64,000 nt of DNA from Argentina anserina. Its lineage: Eukaryota; Streptophyta; Magnoliopsida; Rosales; Rosaceae. Both the position numbers and the translations under genes were made by a program. The DNA lies in the NCBI RefSeq assembly GCF_933775445.1, contig NC_065873.1:21204001-21268000 (forward strand). Reading direction: 5' to 3'. The notes beneath the pieces are model-generated. The model saw only the letters and a list, made by a program, of their open reading frames with translations. It ran no database searches and was not told where the DNA came from. The number at the start of each line of letters is the position of its first letter. Position 1 is the first letter of the stretch. Below, in pieces: positions 1 through 11,062 of the stretch.

Positions 1-82
1 TTGAATAGAACACCGGAACTACACAGCATCGTGCAAAAGCATAAGAAAGAAAGAGCTCAGATTAATTGAGCTTAAACATAAC

Positions 83-2815
83 CTTTAGAAGTGGACACCG
101 GTTTGCACAGTCCAGTGAAACAAGCATGCTAAATCCAATTTTCTTTTCCTTTTTGGCATCCCTCAGAATATAGCTCTTCTCACTAATCAAACAGTTTGCT
201 TCCCCACAACTCTCAAGCCACAAATGTGTAACCACTGGTTTACCAAGAGCGATGAATTCCAACATATTCCTTGTACGTGCAAATTGATCTGTTATAAAGT
301 GTGTTGCATCCATAGAACATGAAGCAACAGATAGGCCCAGACGAGCAATGATCTATAAACAACAAATACATAACATTAGATGTGGACCATTTAGCTGTTC
401 AAAAATCAGACAAATTTAAAATGTACCTTTTTCTGCTGCTTGATAATATCATCACCCAAATGCTGGCTAAACAGAACCTGAACATAGGCCATACTTTTTC
501 GTCTTCTCAAATCTTTTGAAGCAAAATCTGGCATTGACCCAGAGACACCTAGTCCAATAAGCTCTTTCATGAGATATGATTTGGGTGAGTTTTTGTTGCA
601 TGGCTTTTTGCGATGAGACACATCTTTGGATGATCCCATGCTTATGCCAGACATGGAGTTAGACGGAGCAGTATATTCTTTACCAGAGAATGTAGGATCT
701 GTGCCAACTAGCTTGCCAGATTGCGTTTCCAACAAGGTTCCGTCAAACTTGTTTTTTAAGGAAATGGAGTAGAAGGAACAGGAGCTCTGCAGATTTCGCT
801 TCGAGCATTGCGACGTGTTCTTTTCCCTTTGGGATGACCCCATAGACCTAAATTTAAGCTACATGATTTTCTGCTACTTTTTCCCTCAAATGAAACATAC
901 GCGGTATGACTTCCTTTTCCACTGATTCTCTTCTTTCTCCTGTAAGTGACAATCTTGTCTTTCTTAACTTTGTTTTTCTTGTCTACAAGCCCATTTGAAA
1001 CAGCCTCAGCACTACTGATCATTTCGGGTGATTGAGCATTTAAACTCCTTTTCTTTCTTCTGTAAGTAACAATACCATTGTTTGATGCATCTTCCATTTT
1101 TCTTGGCATAACCCCTGATATTGACTCGATAATCTGGTGTTTTACAGTAGAACCCTTGGAATAATCAGCTGCACTCTGCAGCTTCCTTGTTTTGACAGAC
1201 TTGGGAGATTCTGTACATAAATTATTGTTGGCCTCGGCAGAATTACTACAAGACTCACCAAAGAATCTGGTTCTTTTCAAATTGGTAACTGCTGCCAAAG
1301 CAGGACCTAACTCTTGCTTCTTAGATTCTTTCTGAAATAAAACACCTGCTCTCTTTGGTGTTCTAGTGGAACGATTTCTTCTATTTACATTCTTGCTAAC
1401 GCCTTCCACATTAGAAAAATCACTCTTTTGAAGAGACTGATCAATATGAGCCTTATTCTTTGCAGCGCCTCCTGAATCAACATCCACAGTGTTGTGGCCA
1501 GGATGAGCCCCATATGCTAAGGCCTCCATAGCTTCGGCAGCAATTTGGGTGTCAAAACCAACTTCAAACATGCCAACTACATTTTCTTCTTCATCACTAG
1601 GTTTCAGCTGCAGTTCTGTTGGTTTTCCATCTAAATGATCTTCTGATGCATTGAGAGACTCGTTTTCAATCTTGCCTTCAGATTCTGTGATTTCCTTATG
1701 GAGGTTTTGAATTATACTCTTCTCTTTGCTCCCATCACCTGAACGAGTACATTTTGTGTCATAAGCATGCCTGACTTTCTCCTTCCTTGCAATACCAGAT
1801 CTTTCCCTGCCCTCAGAATTAACCAAAGATGATTCCATCTTCTTGTCTGAAAAATAAAAGGCCCCATCCTCCTCAGAATCAACCCATTCAAAGGCTTTGG
1901 CTTTTTCATTTTGAGACCCGAGCTCAACCATCTTCGCCAAACTTTGAGTCCCCTTAATACTTGTAACAGGAAGGGATTTCACCTTAGTGGTTTTCTTTAT
2001 ATCAATTCCTGGAAGGTCAAAACTCAGATCATCGTTCAACGACACAAACTGATCTACAAAACCAAGTGCATTGGCTTGTGATTCCTCCCCAGGTTCCTGA
2101 GAGTCAACGTAGCTTAACCCTGCAAAGCAGCACACATCTTTCATCCTTCAGCCCTCAAATTTATCAAAATTAGTTCAAGTATCAGACTTGTTATTCAAAG
2201 TATTCAAAACAAAGATTTTTCGCAAGATCACTTCTTATTCAAGCATTCACTAAACACAGATAACTTCATATCATCAAACACATTCAATACTAATGCTACA
2301 AACAAAAATAGTAACACCAAAGAAGTCGAAGAGCCCCAAATAAAAAACCTCAATCCAAAATGCAAATATACTAACCTGCAGCGCATATTTGATCCGACGA
2401 CATATTCACAAGAGTCACTATTCTGCTTCCATTAACTTCCTCATCCTCACTATCAAGCACCACTTCCTCCTCAAACCCAGTCACACCAGTCCTCATCTTC
2501 TCATCGCAATCTGAATAATCCAGCACCTGGGTGTCCTCCATGAATAGGCCATCAGGCACCAAAGCCTCATCAATGGGATCAGTGTCTTGGAATTGGGGGT
2601 GGTTATGATCATTTTCATAATTTACTTTATCAAACCCTAATTATAAACCAAACAGATACTCAAATCAATCAAAACCCACTTCAAAATACAAACAGTATAG
2701 CAAGATATGGAATCAAAAACATGATTTAGGTTAAGAATCGCAGTAACAAGATGAAATTACCAGATGGGTGAGAGTGAGAATCGGAGGTCTGGGTCTGGGC
2801 GTGAGAAACCGCCAT
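83..2815 (-). CDS. BRCT-domain nuclear protein, 3' end beyond window
   Basis: Four exons can be placed: 2761-2815 (ATG at 2815), 2376-2636, 427-2119 and 83-352, all with GT-AG junctions. More exons must lie left of base 83. The N-terminus is acidic; the middle is long, low-complexity and rich in Lys/Arg clusters, including two copies of a TYRRKKR motif, typical of a nuclear linker. The last two exons encode a BRCT domain: FSQHLGDDIIKQQKK, then a conserved hydrophobic strand, D-THF-T, and the GKPVVTHLWLESC core with the signature Trp. BRCT domains bind phosphopeptides in DNA-damage responses, so a DNA-repair or checkpoint role is likely by family, not shown here. Exon 3 needs a frame change between about 843 and 756: the upstream frame stops at 756 and the BRCT frame opens upstream of it. 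The exon phases imply loss of 1 nt or gain of 2 nt. Confidence 0.75.
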
Positions 2816-3030
2816 GGCCCAGAAGGGTTTTGCGCTCTGAAAGACTTTGGTGGATTTTAGTAGTGGGAATTAGAAGAGACCCCAATACGGAAATTGGGAA
2901 GGTTATTTAATTTTTTTGATTTCGAGGTTTTTAGGGTTTTTGTGTTTGGGGGGAAAATCAAAAGGTGAAGACACTTGTTGCTAGCGGCCGTCGCCACGTA
3001 GATAGAAAATGTTAGCTGCCAATAGCATGC

Positions 3031-3102
3031 GGGCATTTGGTCTAGTGGTATGATTCTCGCTTAGGGTGCGAGAGGTCCCGAGTTCAATTCTCGGAATGCC
3101 CC
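3031..3102 (+). tRNA. tRNA-Pro(AGG)
   Basis: A 72-nt cloverleaf can be folded by eye. The acceptor stem GGGCATT pairs with AATGCCC and the discriminator is C. The D-arm holds the A-box TGGTCTAGTGG. The anticodon stem has loop TTAGGGT, giving anticodon AGG, and the T-arm holds the B-box GGTCCCGAGTTCAATTC. There is no intron. A run of T residues about 30 bp downstream can serve as the Pol III terminator. Confidence 0.95.
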
Positions 3103-3180
3103 TTAATCTGTTGTCCTTATTTTATTTAACTTTTAATTTTTTTTTAAATCTGTACATTATGTGGTCTGTTCAAACAATCA

Positions 3181-3348
3181 AAGAGCTCAAGAACAGAAGA
3201 AGTATTATTCTGTGGAACTCGATCTGTATGATCATAATCCATATGTATCGGTGTGTGTTCTAAAATCGAAGTGCTCAAGAACGGAATAAGTAATATTAGG
3301 TGGAACTCGATTTGTTTGATCATAATCCATATGTGTCGGTGTGTGTTT
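3181..3348. repeat. two-copy tandem duplication, 88-bp period
   Basis: The segments beginning at 3181 and 3269 are diverged copies. Both carry GCTCAAGAAC, GTGGAACTCGAT, TGATCATAATCCATATG and CGGTGTGTGTT in the same order. It lies between the tRNA-Pro gene and the polygalacturonase gene. No gene is seen in 3103-3519. Confidence 0.7.
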
Positions 3349-3519
3349 TGTTTTACAATACATTAACAAATTCAATGCAAAATTAATCGAAGAAGTAGTA
3401 TTAGTATTGGTCTATCATGGATACTATGTGTCTATGTCATCCTCTTATGTACATATTCAGCTGTTCCGTATCAAAACAAAACAAAAAGTGGTACGGACGC
3501 ATGTCAATATCCAGCCTCT

Positions 3520-5424
3520 CTATCTTTCCCGCCGCTTCATGCAGATGTAGAGCAAAACCCCTGCAATAACAACGAAGAAAGCCACCACCCCTGAAATAAT
3601 AAGCCACATCGCTTTAGCCGAGGGTTTCTTTTCCTTAATATTGGCAGCGGGAGCGGCGGAGGATGTTCTTCCAAAACCAGGGCCATAAGGACGAGGCAGA
3701 GGATAGGGATATACATATACCATTGGTTCTGGCGGAGGCGAATCATCTGATGCTACTATTGGGGAAGGAGGAAGATATAGAGGAGGCGTGGTCTCTTGCG
3801 GAGGTGGAGGAGGTGATTCCCACCACCAGTCCGGCAGTGAAGGTGGTTCAAACTCCGGCGGTGAAAGAGGAGGTTCAGGATCTGGCGGTGAAGCAGACGG
3901 TTCGGACGGCAGCGGTGAAAAAGGAGATGGCAGTGAAGGAGGAGGCAGTTCGGATGACGGCGGTGATAGAGGAGGCAGTTCCGATGCCGGAGGTGAAAGA
4001 GGAAGTGGTTCCGTTGCCGGGGGTGAAAGAGGAAGTGGTTCCGTTGCCGGAGGTGAAAGAGGAGGCAGTTCGGATGCTGGAGGTGAAAGAGGAGGCAGTT
4101 CCAATGCCGGAGGTGAAAGAGGAGCCGGTTCGGATGCCGGAGGTGAAAGAGTGGGCGGTTCCAATGCCGTCGGTGGGGGTGGTGATTGCTGTATTGGTGC
4201 CGGAAGAGGAGGTGGTGAAGTTGACGGCGGCGATGGATTCTCTACTGGGATCGAACCTAGGTTTGCACAAGCAAGAGCCTTGGTCACACCGGTAATTTTC
4301 GGCTTCACATAATTACACTCGGACGTGATTTCGTCTTTTTGGTCTCCACTATACATGAGATCAATATCGGACAGCTCTACATCCAAACATGGCTTTGCTT
4401 TACTACAGTCGAGCTTTACGGCAACTGAAGATGAAGAAGAGCCCCTGATATTCTTGAACCTCACGTCACTGATTTGGACTTTGGATGGATTATCTAGCCT
4501 ACACGTCTTGCCTTTGTCGCAGTAGTTTTGGTTGATGAGGATAGGGTTCTTCACATCCTCCATGATGATGTCTTCATAAAGTATATCCCTAGCAACACTT
4601 GCTGATGGAGAATCCGGCCATGTCTTGATTCTAGCACCGTTTGTTGTGGCAGTTAGTGTGCAGTTCCTAACTGTGACGCCGACCACCGGTTGTTCGTCAG
4701 GATATTTCCCTAGGCTGCCTATGCTTATCCCATGACCTGGTCCGCAAGTAATGTTGGACACTAAGATTTGGTTGGAGCCATCACCAATTGAAACACAATC
4801 ATCACCGGTTGCAATGTAAGAGTCGGAGACCGTGATCCTGCTCGAACTGGCGATGTGGATTCCGTCGGTGTTATGACTGTCTTCGGGTGCTGTGATGGTG
4901 ACTTGCTGAAATGTAATGTTATCGGAGTCATGGACACTAATATGGAACTTTGCACTGTTTATAAAAGATATGCCGCTAATTATGGAATTGTTGACCGTTT
5001 TGAATCTAATATCGACAGGGGTAGAGCCATGGCCGTGCTTCCAAAAAAGCTCTCCTTGTCCGTCAAAAGTTCCACCCCCGGACAAAGTGAGCTTGTCGAT
5101 GGCCTTAAAATGAACCCAGGAGTCATCGAGATGGCTTCGATCTTCTGGAGCTTGCACAGTTCCTTGAAGCTGAAATTGAATAGGAGCGTTGCAAGGACCT
5201 TCAAACGTTGCTTGTTGTGATAACTTGAATGTTCCCATCGGAACAAGGACATTGCTCATCGAAGGTGATGCACAAGCATCTTTCCATGCCATTGTCAATG
5301 CCTCTGAAATATCCGAGTCTGTCTTCCCTCCATATTTCGAGCTTGTCACATCAAAAACATTGGACTGCGCAGCTGCACCTGTGGATGCTAACAAGAAGAG
5401 CAAAAATAATGCCAAGATGTTCAT
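3520..5424 (-). CDS. GH28 polygalacturonase with proline-rich stalk and C-terminal membrane anchor
   Basis: A 634-residue uninterrupted ORF, so a single coding exon. Residues 1-20 are a signal peptide. Residues 24-390 are a right-handed beta-helix pectinase domain with all GH28 signatures: NTDGIH (185-190, Asp187), TGDDC (206-210, Asp208/Asp209), GHGISIGS (230-237, His231) and RIKTW (265-269, Arg265/Lys267). The predicted activity is hydrolysis of homogalacturonan in the cell wall. Residues 393-600 are an extensin-like Pro/Ser region with decapeptide repeats around a LSPPA core. Residues 605-629 form one hydrophobic helix followed by KRRER, a type I anchor. Ordinary plant polygalacturonases are about 400-450 residues and end after the beta-helix, so the stalk and anchor are additions. 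A TATA motif lies about 64 bp upstream of the ATG. The start is fixed by the signal peptide. The catalytic call is firm; the membrane topology is inference. Confidence 0.9.
   Translation of the reverse strand: MNILALFLLFLLASTGAAAQSNVFDVTSSKYGGKTDSDISEALTMAWKDACASPSMSNVLVPMGTFKLSQQATFEGPCNAPIQFQLQGTVQAPEDRSHLDDSWVHFKAIDKLTLSGGGTFDGQGELFWKHGHGSTPVDIRFKTVNNSIISGISFINSAKFHISVHDSDNITFQQVTITAPEDSHNTDGIHIASSSRITVSDSYIATGDDCVSIGDGSNQILVSNITCGPGHGISIGSLGKYPDEQPVVGVTVRNCTLTATTNGARIKTWPDSPSASVARDILYEDIIMEDVKNPILINQNYCDKGKTCRLDNPSKVQISDVRFKNIRGSSSSSVAVKLDCSKAKPCLDVELSDIDLMYSGDQKDEITSECNYVKPKITGVTKALACANLGSIPVENPSPPSTSPPPLPAPIQQSPPPPTALEPPTLSPPASEPAPLSPPALELPPLSPPASELPPLSPPATEPLPLSPPATEPLPLSPPASELPPLSPPSSELPPPSLPSPFSPLPSEPSASPPDPEPPLSPPEFEPPSLPDWWWESPPPPPQETTPPLYLPPSPIVASDDSPPPEPMVYVYPYPLPRPYGPGFGRTSSAAPAANIKEKKPSAKAMWLIISGVVAFFVVIAGVLLYICMKRRER
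3940..4175. repeat. 30-bp coding minisatellite in the polygalacturonase stalk
   Basis: On the plus strand the motif GGAGGTGAAAGAGGAGGCAG recurs about every 30 bp with point differences at the second half of each unit. It encodes a ten-residue Pro-rich repeat in the minus-strand protein, so copy number can change without breaking frame. Open frames on the opposite strand here are by-products of this composition. Confidence 0.8.
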
Positions 5425-5487
5425 ACTTGATAGCTGTTTCTTGATATTTTTTTCGGCCGTTTGTGCTCTACTAGTAGGATGGTGTTG

Positions 5488-5495
5488 TATTTATA
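5488..5495 (-). promoter_or_regulatory. TATA box of the polygalacturonase gene
   Basis: TATAAATA on the minus strand, about 64 bp upstream of the start codon. The spacing fits a TATA box with a short 5' leader. No other promoter element was assigned. Confidence 0.5.
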
Positions 5496-5499
5496 TGAA

Positions 5500-6067
5500 C
5501 GAACATCAGTAAATTTCTAAGCCTCCTAGAAATCCCGGCACTCAGATTTGGAAAGTTGAAAGACAACAATATGCAAGTAGTTGTTTTTCCTAGTGGGAAT
5601 TGGTTACATTACCTTCCTATATAGTCCTAGTTCTTACAGATACCACTAAGAATTTTGGAAAGTTAAATAGGAAAGTAGTTGATTTTCCTAGTCGGATGCG
5701 GTAAGGATTTTTTCAGGACCTGCATGGTTCGCTTTTGAGATTTGATCCTCAGTGAAACTGTTATAGTACAGCGAGTTGATACTCAACACGTACGGATTAT
5801 GGTGAAACACTGAAACTGTTTCAATACCCAACACGTATGGGTTATGGTTAGAATTCTGTACGTTGAAGCTAATCCCTCTGCCAACTGGTGTAGACTGCTC
5901 AAACATCGACTGTGCTTCCGAGACAGCACCAATGGCTTCCCAGAGTTTGCATTCAACTACACTGTACTGTTCAGAAGCAATGGTGAAGCTTAAAGCTTTA
6001 TCAGCTGGCCTTTATTAGCAACTAGAGAATTGGACCGAAAGTACTTGCTGTCTGGAAATGCGGAGCA
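5500..6067. other. intergenic, no gene recognised
   Basis: Upstream of the polygalacturonase gene. It contains two copies of an AACACGTA-GG-TTATGGT motif (near 5785 and 5828) and two imperfect copies of GTAGTTG-TTTTCCTAGT (near 5576 and 5664). The short minus-strand ORF at 5688-5906 has no recognisable family. Confidence 0.5.
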
Positions 6068-6072
6068 TATTC

Positions 6073-8966
6073 TGTAATAACCCTAGATTTTTGAAACGAT
6101 ATTTGAAATTTAATTGAATTCTATAAAGTTATGAAATTCAATTAAAAGGAAATTGATTGTTTGCTAACGTTACGAAACGGAAACGGAAACGTTCCGAGAA
6201 CGTTTAATAAGAAAACGTTACGTTTCCGAACGAATTTATCAACTTTTATTTAGTCGATCGGTCGCGAAAACTTCCTTCACGAAAGTTGTAGAGCTCGTCG
6301 ATACGAGTTCGCGAGTATGTGACACGTTCGAATCGGACGTCGGAGGTAAAAGTTATTACCGTCGGAAGTTAGTTTCCGATTTTGAAACTTGTATAAATAG
6401 AACATTTATGAGATTAGGGTTTCCATAATTGGAAACCCTTTCTCTCTCATCCGCCGCTCTCACCCTCTCTCCCTCGGTTCTCTCTCTCTCTCTCCCCGAA
6501 ACCTCCTCTCCCTCTCGACCCCGAGCTCTCTCTCCCATCTCCCATCTCCCTCTCCCTCTCGAACCGAACTCTCAATCTCTCTTTCTCTCTCGCCTCTTCC
6601 CCGATCCCACGCGGCAGATCGAAGCTCGGGGACCTCATCGCCGTGCTTCCCCATCGTCGACGAGCTCGGGCAAGCTCGCCACCACCCCTCCTCACCCTGG
6701 AGCCCCCGCGCTAAAGAGTTGAGCCTCGAGTCGCCGTCTACCTCCACTGCTGCTCGACCTCCTCCACCGGCACCTCAAATCATCGTCGATTCAAGGTTCA
6801 AGGTAAGGATTGATGATTTTGATGTTGTGCGTGTGCTTGTTTGATGATTTGAGGGTGATTGGGAGATTAGGGATTCGATTTGGAGAGATTGGGGAAGAAA
6901 TCGAGTGAAGGAGGGTGGGAGATACCGCCGCCTAGAGGCGGCGCGTGAGGAGGCTAGGGATAGCCTAGGGGTAGTCGGAGGCCGTAGAAAGATAGAGGAG
7001 GAGGAGGGGGAGAGTTTAGGCACGGCGGTGGCATCACACGCGCCTTGGTTGGCGTCGGCGCGTGGGCCCCACGTGCGGCCGGCCGGAGGTGGCGGTGTGA
7101 GCAGTTTTGACAGAAGGGTATTTTGGTAATTTACTGTGTACGGTAAATGTAAATGTAAATTGTATTTATGTACGGTAAATGTAATTAAATTTTACCTACG
7201 GTAAATGTAAATATAAATTACTTTCAGTAATTGTAAAAAGTAATTTGTAAAAGGGTAATTTAGTAAATTTTAATTACTGAGTTTGTATTTACATTTAAAC
7301 AGTACGTATACGTACAGAAATACGTATATAGTATTTATACGTACAGAAATACGTATATAGTACTTATACGTACAGAAATACGTATTAATTGTGTATTTGT
7401 ACAGTAACCGTGAACAGTAACAATGAACAGTAACTTCGAAAAACCGAAAATTGTTGAACAGTAACCAATTATTACTGTTTCGGCATTTAAAGGTTTTCGA
7501 AACGATGCTAAATTCTTTTCTTATCTTTTCAAGGTGATCGTTAAATCAACGAAAGGAATTATCTTCGGAAATTGTGGAATTACGCTCAAGTCATTAAGGT
7601 GAGTAAAATCTCACGTATTTACAAATCTACCCTCGCGGTGATTCAATATTTTGCAAGGGTATTTAATAATGAATTACGAACATGTATACAATATAGTGGA
7701 CTACATATATACTGTATAAATGGTAATAAGTATATATATATATATAGTTCATTATGTTATGTATTGTTATTAATTCATTTGAAACGGTCATTTCAATGAC
7801 GAGAAATTGTGTATTGAGCATGTGTTTGTGAAATATGACATGTATAGGATGTAGTAAACTATATATATATTGTATAAATGGTAAATAAGTACGAATATAT
7901 ATAGTTTTCTATATAATATACTGTTATGAGTTTTATTTCGATTATATCGAGCATAATTTTGAAACGTACAATATGATGTGTGATTATTGTACGTGAGTTT
8001 AACATTGAGTTTGTTAAAAAGTTAATTTGTCTTTGGACGTGATTTAGTACAATATGATGTGAGATTATTGTACATGTTTGGCAAGTCGGAACCTAGCCTT
8101 GGCCGGGCGAAAGTTACGATACAGTTAGAGCTCTAGTCTGTCAGCCATAGTACTTCATGTGAGGTAACGGGTGGTTATCCACTCATGAGTACTCAGATTG
8201 TTTGGATGTTGGGTAGCGGGTGGTTACCCAATATCAGCGTAGTACTGCATGTGAGGTAACGGGTGGTTATCTACTCATGGGTACTCAGATTGTTTTGGAT
8301 GTTGGGTAGCGGGTGGTTATCCAATATCAACGGTGTATTACGAGAGGGGTAACAGATGTGTACCAGCGTTCTTGGTACCCGTATTATAAATGCATTTAGG
8401 TAACCAGAAGGGTTACTTAATTTCTCATGAGCGTTTTATTTCATATTTCTTTGGGACAACCAGATGGGCCGTCCATTGACTCATGAGGGCATTTATATTG
8501 TTAATTGTGATTTTTCGTATATATTGATATGCGAACTGTAATGTCATTTTACTCATACGAGCTATAAGCTTACCGGGTTTGTGTTTACAATCCCGGTGCA
8601 CCAATTCAATGGTGTAGGGGATAATTCCGCAGGTACTGATTAGCGGAGATTGAGTGACGACTCCGGAGATTCGAAGTCGTTCGTATCCTGTTCGTGGTGA
8701 GATTTCTGGCGTGGATTTGTGTGAGAATTTGAGTGAATTTACTTGTAAGCTTTGTGAGAGTTTGTGAGGATTATTACATTTTCCATCATATTGTAATGTC
8801 GAATCATAAATTTGGTTTGTAATAATCGGTTTGACTGAGTTGTATTTGGAACTCAGAGATGATCCGCTGTGCACGTTAAATGATTTCAATTTCTTTGAGA
8901 TTGTTTTTGGTGTTCTAACGACTTTGAAATTTTGAGTTTTAGGCTTGAAATTTTAGGGTCGTTACA
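6073..8966. mobile_element. probable solo LTR (2,894 bp) of a Ty3/gypsy-type element
   Basis: The segment starts TGTAATAACCC and ends GGGTCGTTACA, so it has TG...CA ends within a short inverted repeat typical of an LTR. It is flanked by a perfect 5-bp duplication TATTC at 6068-6072 and 8967-8971. No coding domains or second LTR are seen, so a solo LTR left by LTR-LTR recombination is the simplest reading. Very long LTRs with TGTAAC-type ends occur in plant Ty3/gypsy families such as Tekay/Del; that family call is inference. Inside are CT-rich and GC-rich tracts (6440-7100), tandem GGTAAATGTAAAT units near 7140-7215, a roughly 28-bp ACGTACAGAAATACGTATA repeat (7305-7385), and a 92-bp duplication (8149-8333). 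A large non-autonomous element (LARD) is an alternative. Confidence 0.7.
8149..8333. repeat. 92-bp tandem duplication inside the solo LTR
   Basis: Copies begin at 8149 and 8241. Each contains CATGTGAGGTAACGGGTGG followed by TACTCAGATTGTTT and TTGGGTAGCGGGTGG, and they differ at only a few positions. Confidence 0.8.
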
Positions 8967-8971
8967 TATTC

Positions 8972-9560
8972 TGTTCTTGAAGGAAAGGGAAAATATTGTG
9001 GCTGCAATTGTTGATGTTCGTTGTGTGTTTTTCTCAAATTGTCCTAAACTCCTAATTTCCTTGTTAACTGATAGGTAAAGTAATGATGTACGTTACATTG
9101 AACTCTCTTAATGAGTTCGATCAGAGTTAGCTGAGACTATCGGAAAGTTTTCTACTTCAAATATTATTGGCATTATATTGCCTGGCTATTTGTCTCTGAA
9201 TTCTCTATTGAAATATTGGTTTCCTGTTTAAATTGGTGTTATGTAGACAAACGTTTGTTCACACTTCACAGTGGATATATGTAGTGCAAAAAATAGCTGA
9301 ACTATGTCTTTTGATTTGGTCGCCTGTGGATTTCTGATTTGATTTACAGGAACAATTTGTATGTAACTGAATGACTTTGCATCAGGTGAAAAAGTATGTG
9401 TAGGAACTAGGAATGGCCTTTTCTGTCTCCATGAATATCGTTTATAGGATGTAAGTTCAATATCAAGGTACGTATATATAGTTATATAATTGAAGGTGCG
9501 TACACCACTTTAGGATGGATAGAACGTAACGTAGATAACAATTTGAGCCCTTATACTCCA
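8972..9560. other. intergenic, no gene recognised
   Basis: AT-rich sequence after the solo LTR. No ORF of useful length, RNA gene or clear repeat was seen. Confidence 0.5.
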
Positions 9561-9563
9561 TTA

Positions 9564-9923
9564 GAGCATCTCCAATCAATTAGTTATTTTGCATTCTCAA
9601 ATTCAAAACTTGACTTATGACATGACAACTATAACATATTCATACTTTGACTAATTCTTATTCCAATGGAAATGTCTAATTTGAATGGGTTTTTAATATA
9701 TAATTATCTGGGTAGAGAGGAAGATGAGGGAGCAAGGTTGTGAGAGATGAGATAGAATAAACGAAATATGAATAAAATACTTTTGACTAATTCATGCTCT
9801 TGAGTCAAATTTGACTACAGATGAGTTTAGCCAAATTTCACTTGGGAATGCATATTTGGTTGGAACTAATACTTTAAATCAAATATTACCGTTGTGACTG
9901 ATGTGTTAACAATAGGATTGCTC
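9564..9923. mobile_element. Harbinger-like MITE (360 bp)
   Basis: The ends are imperfect inverted repeats starting GAGCA (left GAGCATCTCCAATCAATTA, right complement GAGCAATCCTATTGTTAA). The 3-bp duplication TTA flanks both sides (9561-9563, 9924-9926), as in PIF/Harbinger insertions. There is no coding capacity. The GAGCAT terminus matches the much larger element in the ARF exon at 23081-25743. Confidence 0.55.
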
Positions 9924-9985
9924 TTAAAGCAGCCTTAGATAGGATGTACACAATTCACATTAGTCGGGAATAGTCTTAGGAAATA

Positions 9986-11062
9986 GAGTTTTTTTGACCA
10001 ACAATCCCTCAATTTTGGTGTACCTACCAATGTGATACCTCAACTCTTAATCGTACCAATGTGATACCCAGACTCTAGTATTGCTATCATTGAAGTACTT
10101 CCGTCAGTTTTTTTTCAACTTCTCCGTCATCTTGGTGACGTGGCAAGTACGTGAGGCCCACAAAAAGGGTTAAAAGACAAAATTAACCCCATCTGAGAGA
10201 AACAATGTTTTTCCGGCCCTTTACCTTGAGAAAGACACCCAACAATTTCAATTTTGGCGCCAATTTTTCCTCCATACTCCTTAATTTGTGTCTTTTATCT
10301 AAACTAAAAAATTACCGCCAATCAGTCGACCACAATCTGATAAAATCTAGATCAATCTCATTTTCTATTTTTACCCTAGCACTTGTTAAACTAACAGAAT
10401 AAATATAGAATTTTATATGAAACATCTCATTTCCACAATCTCATAAGAATATAGAAACACATAACTTAACGAAATTCAACTACATGTTTAAGTATCATTA
10501 GTTCTTACAAGCAAAAATCATTGCAGATCAACATAAAAGGTGGCAACTAATGGTATTAACACATGTATTTGAATTTCGTTAAGTTATGTGTTTCTATATT
10601 CTCATGAGATTGTGGAAATGAGATGTTCCATATAAATTTCTATATTTATTCTGTTAGTTTAACAAGTGCTAGGGTAAAAATAGAAAATGAGATTGATCTA
10701 GGTTTTATCAGATTGTGGTCGACTGGTTGGCGGTAGTTGTTTAGTTTAGATAAGAGACACAAATTAAGGAGTAAGGAGGGAAAATTGGCGCCAAAATTGG
10801 AATTGTTTGGTGTCTTTCTCAAGGTAAAGGGCCGGAAAAACATTGTTTCTCTCAGATGGGGTTAATTTTGTCTTTTAACCCTTTTTGTGGGCCTCACGTA
10901 CTTGCCACGTCACCAAGATGACGGAGAAGTTGAAAAAAAACTGACGGAAGTACTTCAATGATAGCAATACTAGAGTCTGGGTATCACATTGGTACGATTA
11001 AGAGTTGAGGTATCACATTGGTAGGTACACCAGAGTTGAGGGACTGTTGGTGAAAAAAACTC
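9986..11062. mobile_element. palindromic Mutator-type foldback element (1,077 bp)
   Basis: The two halves are near-perfect inverted copies: 9986 to about 10510 and about 10540 to 11062, with a loop of roughly 30 bp. The outer ends are GAGTTTTTTTGACCAACA and the complement of GAAAAAAACTC. A perfect 9-bp duplication TAGGAAATA sits at 9977-9985 and 11063-11071, which is the length typical of Mutator-like elements. Each arm carries the same 65-codon ORF (10205-10402 plus, 10646-10843 minus). This is a result of the palindrome and probably not a gene. No transposase is present. A transcript would form a long double-stranded hairpin. Confidence 0.85.

Noticed and set aside
3663..4312. Plus-strand ORFs of 174-210 codons, one Gly/Ser-rich
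   Set aside because: They lie antisense to the Pro-rich stalk of the polygalacturonase and reflect its repeat composition.
6429..7129. ORFs on both strands in a CT/GC-rich stretch
   Set aside because: They lie inside the solo LTR and are low-complexity with no recognisable domain.
10205..10843. Two identical-looking 65-codon ORFs on opposite strands
   Set aside because: They are the two arms of the palindromic Mutator-type element, not a gene pair.
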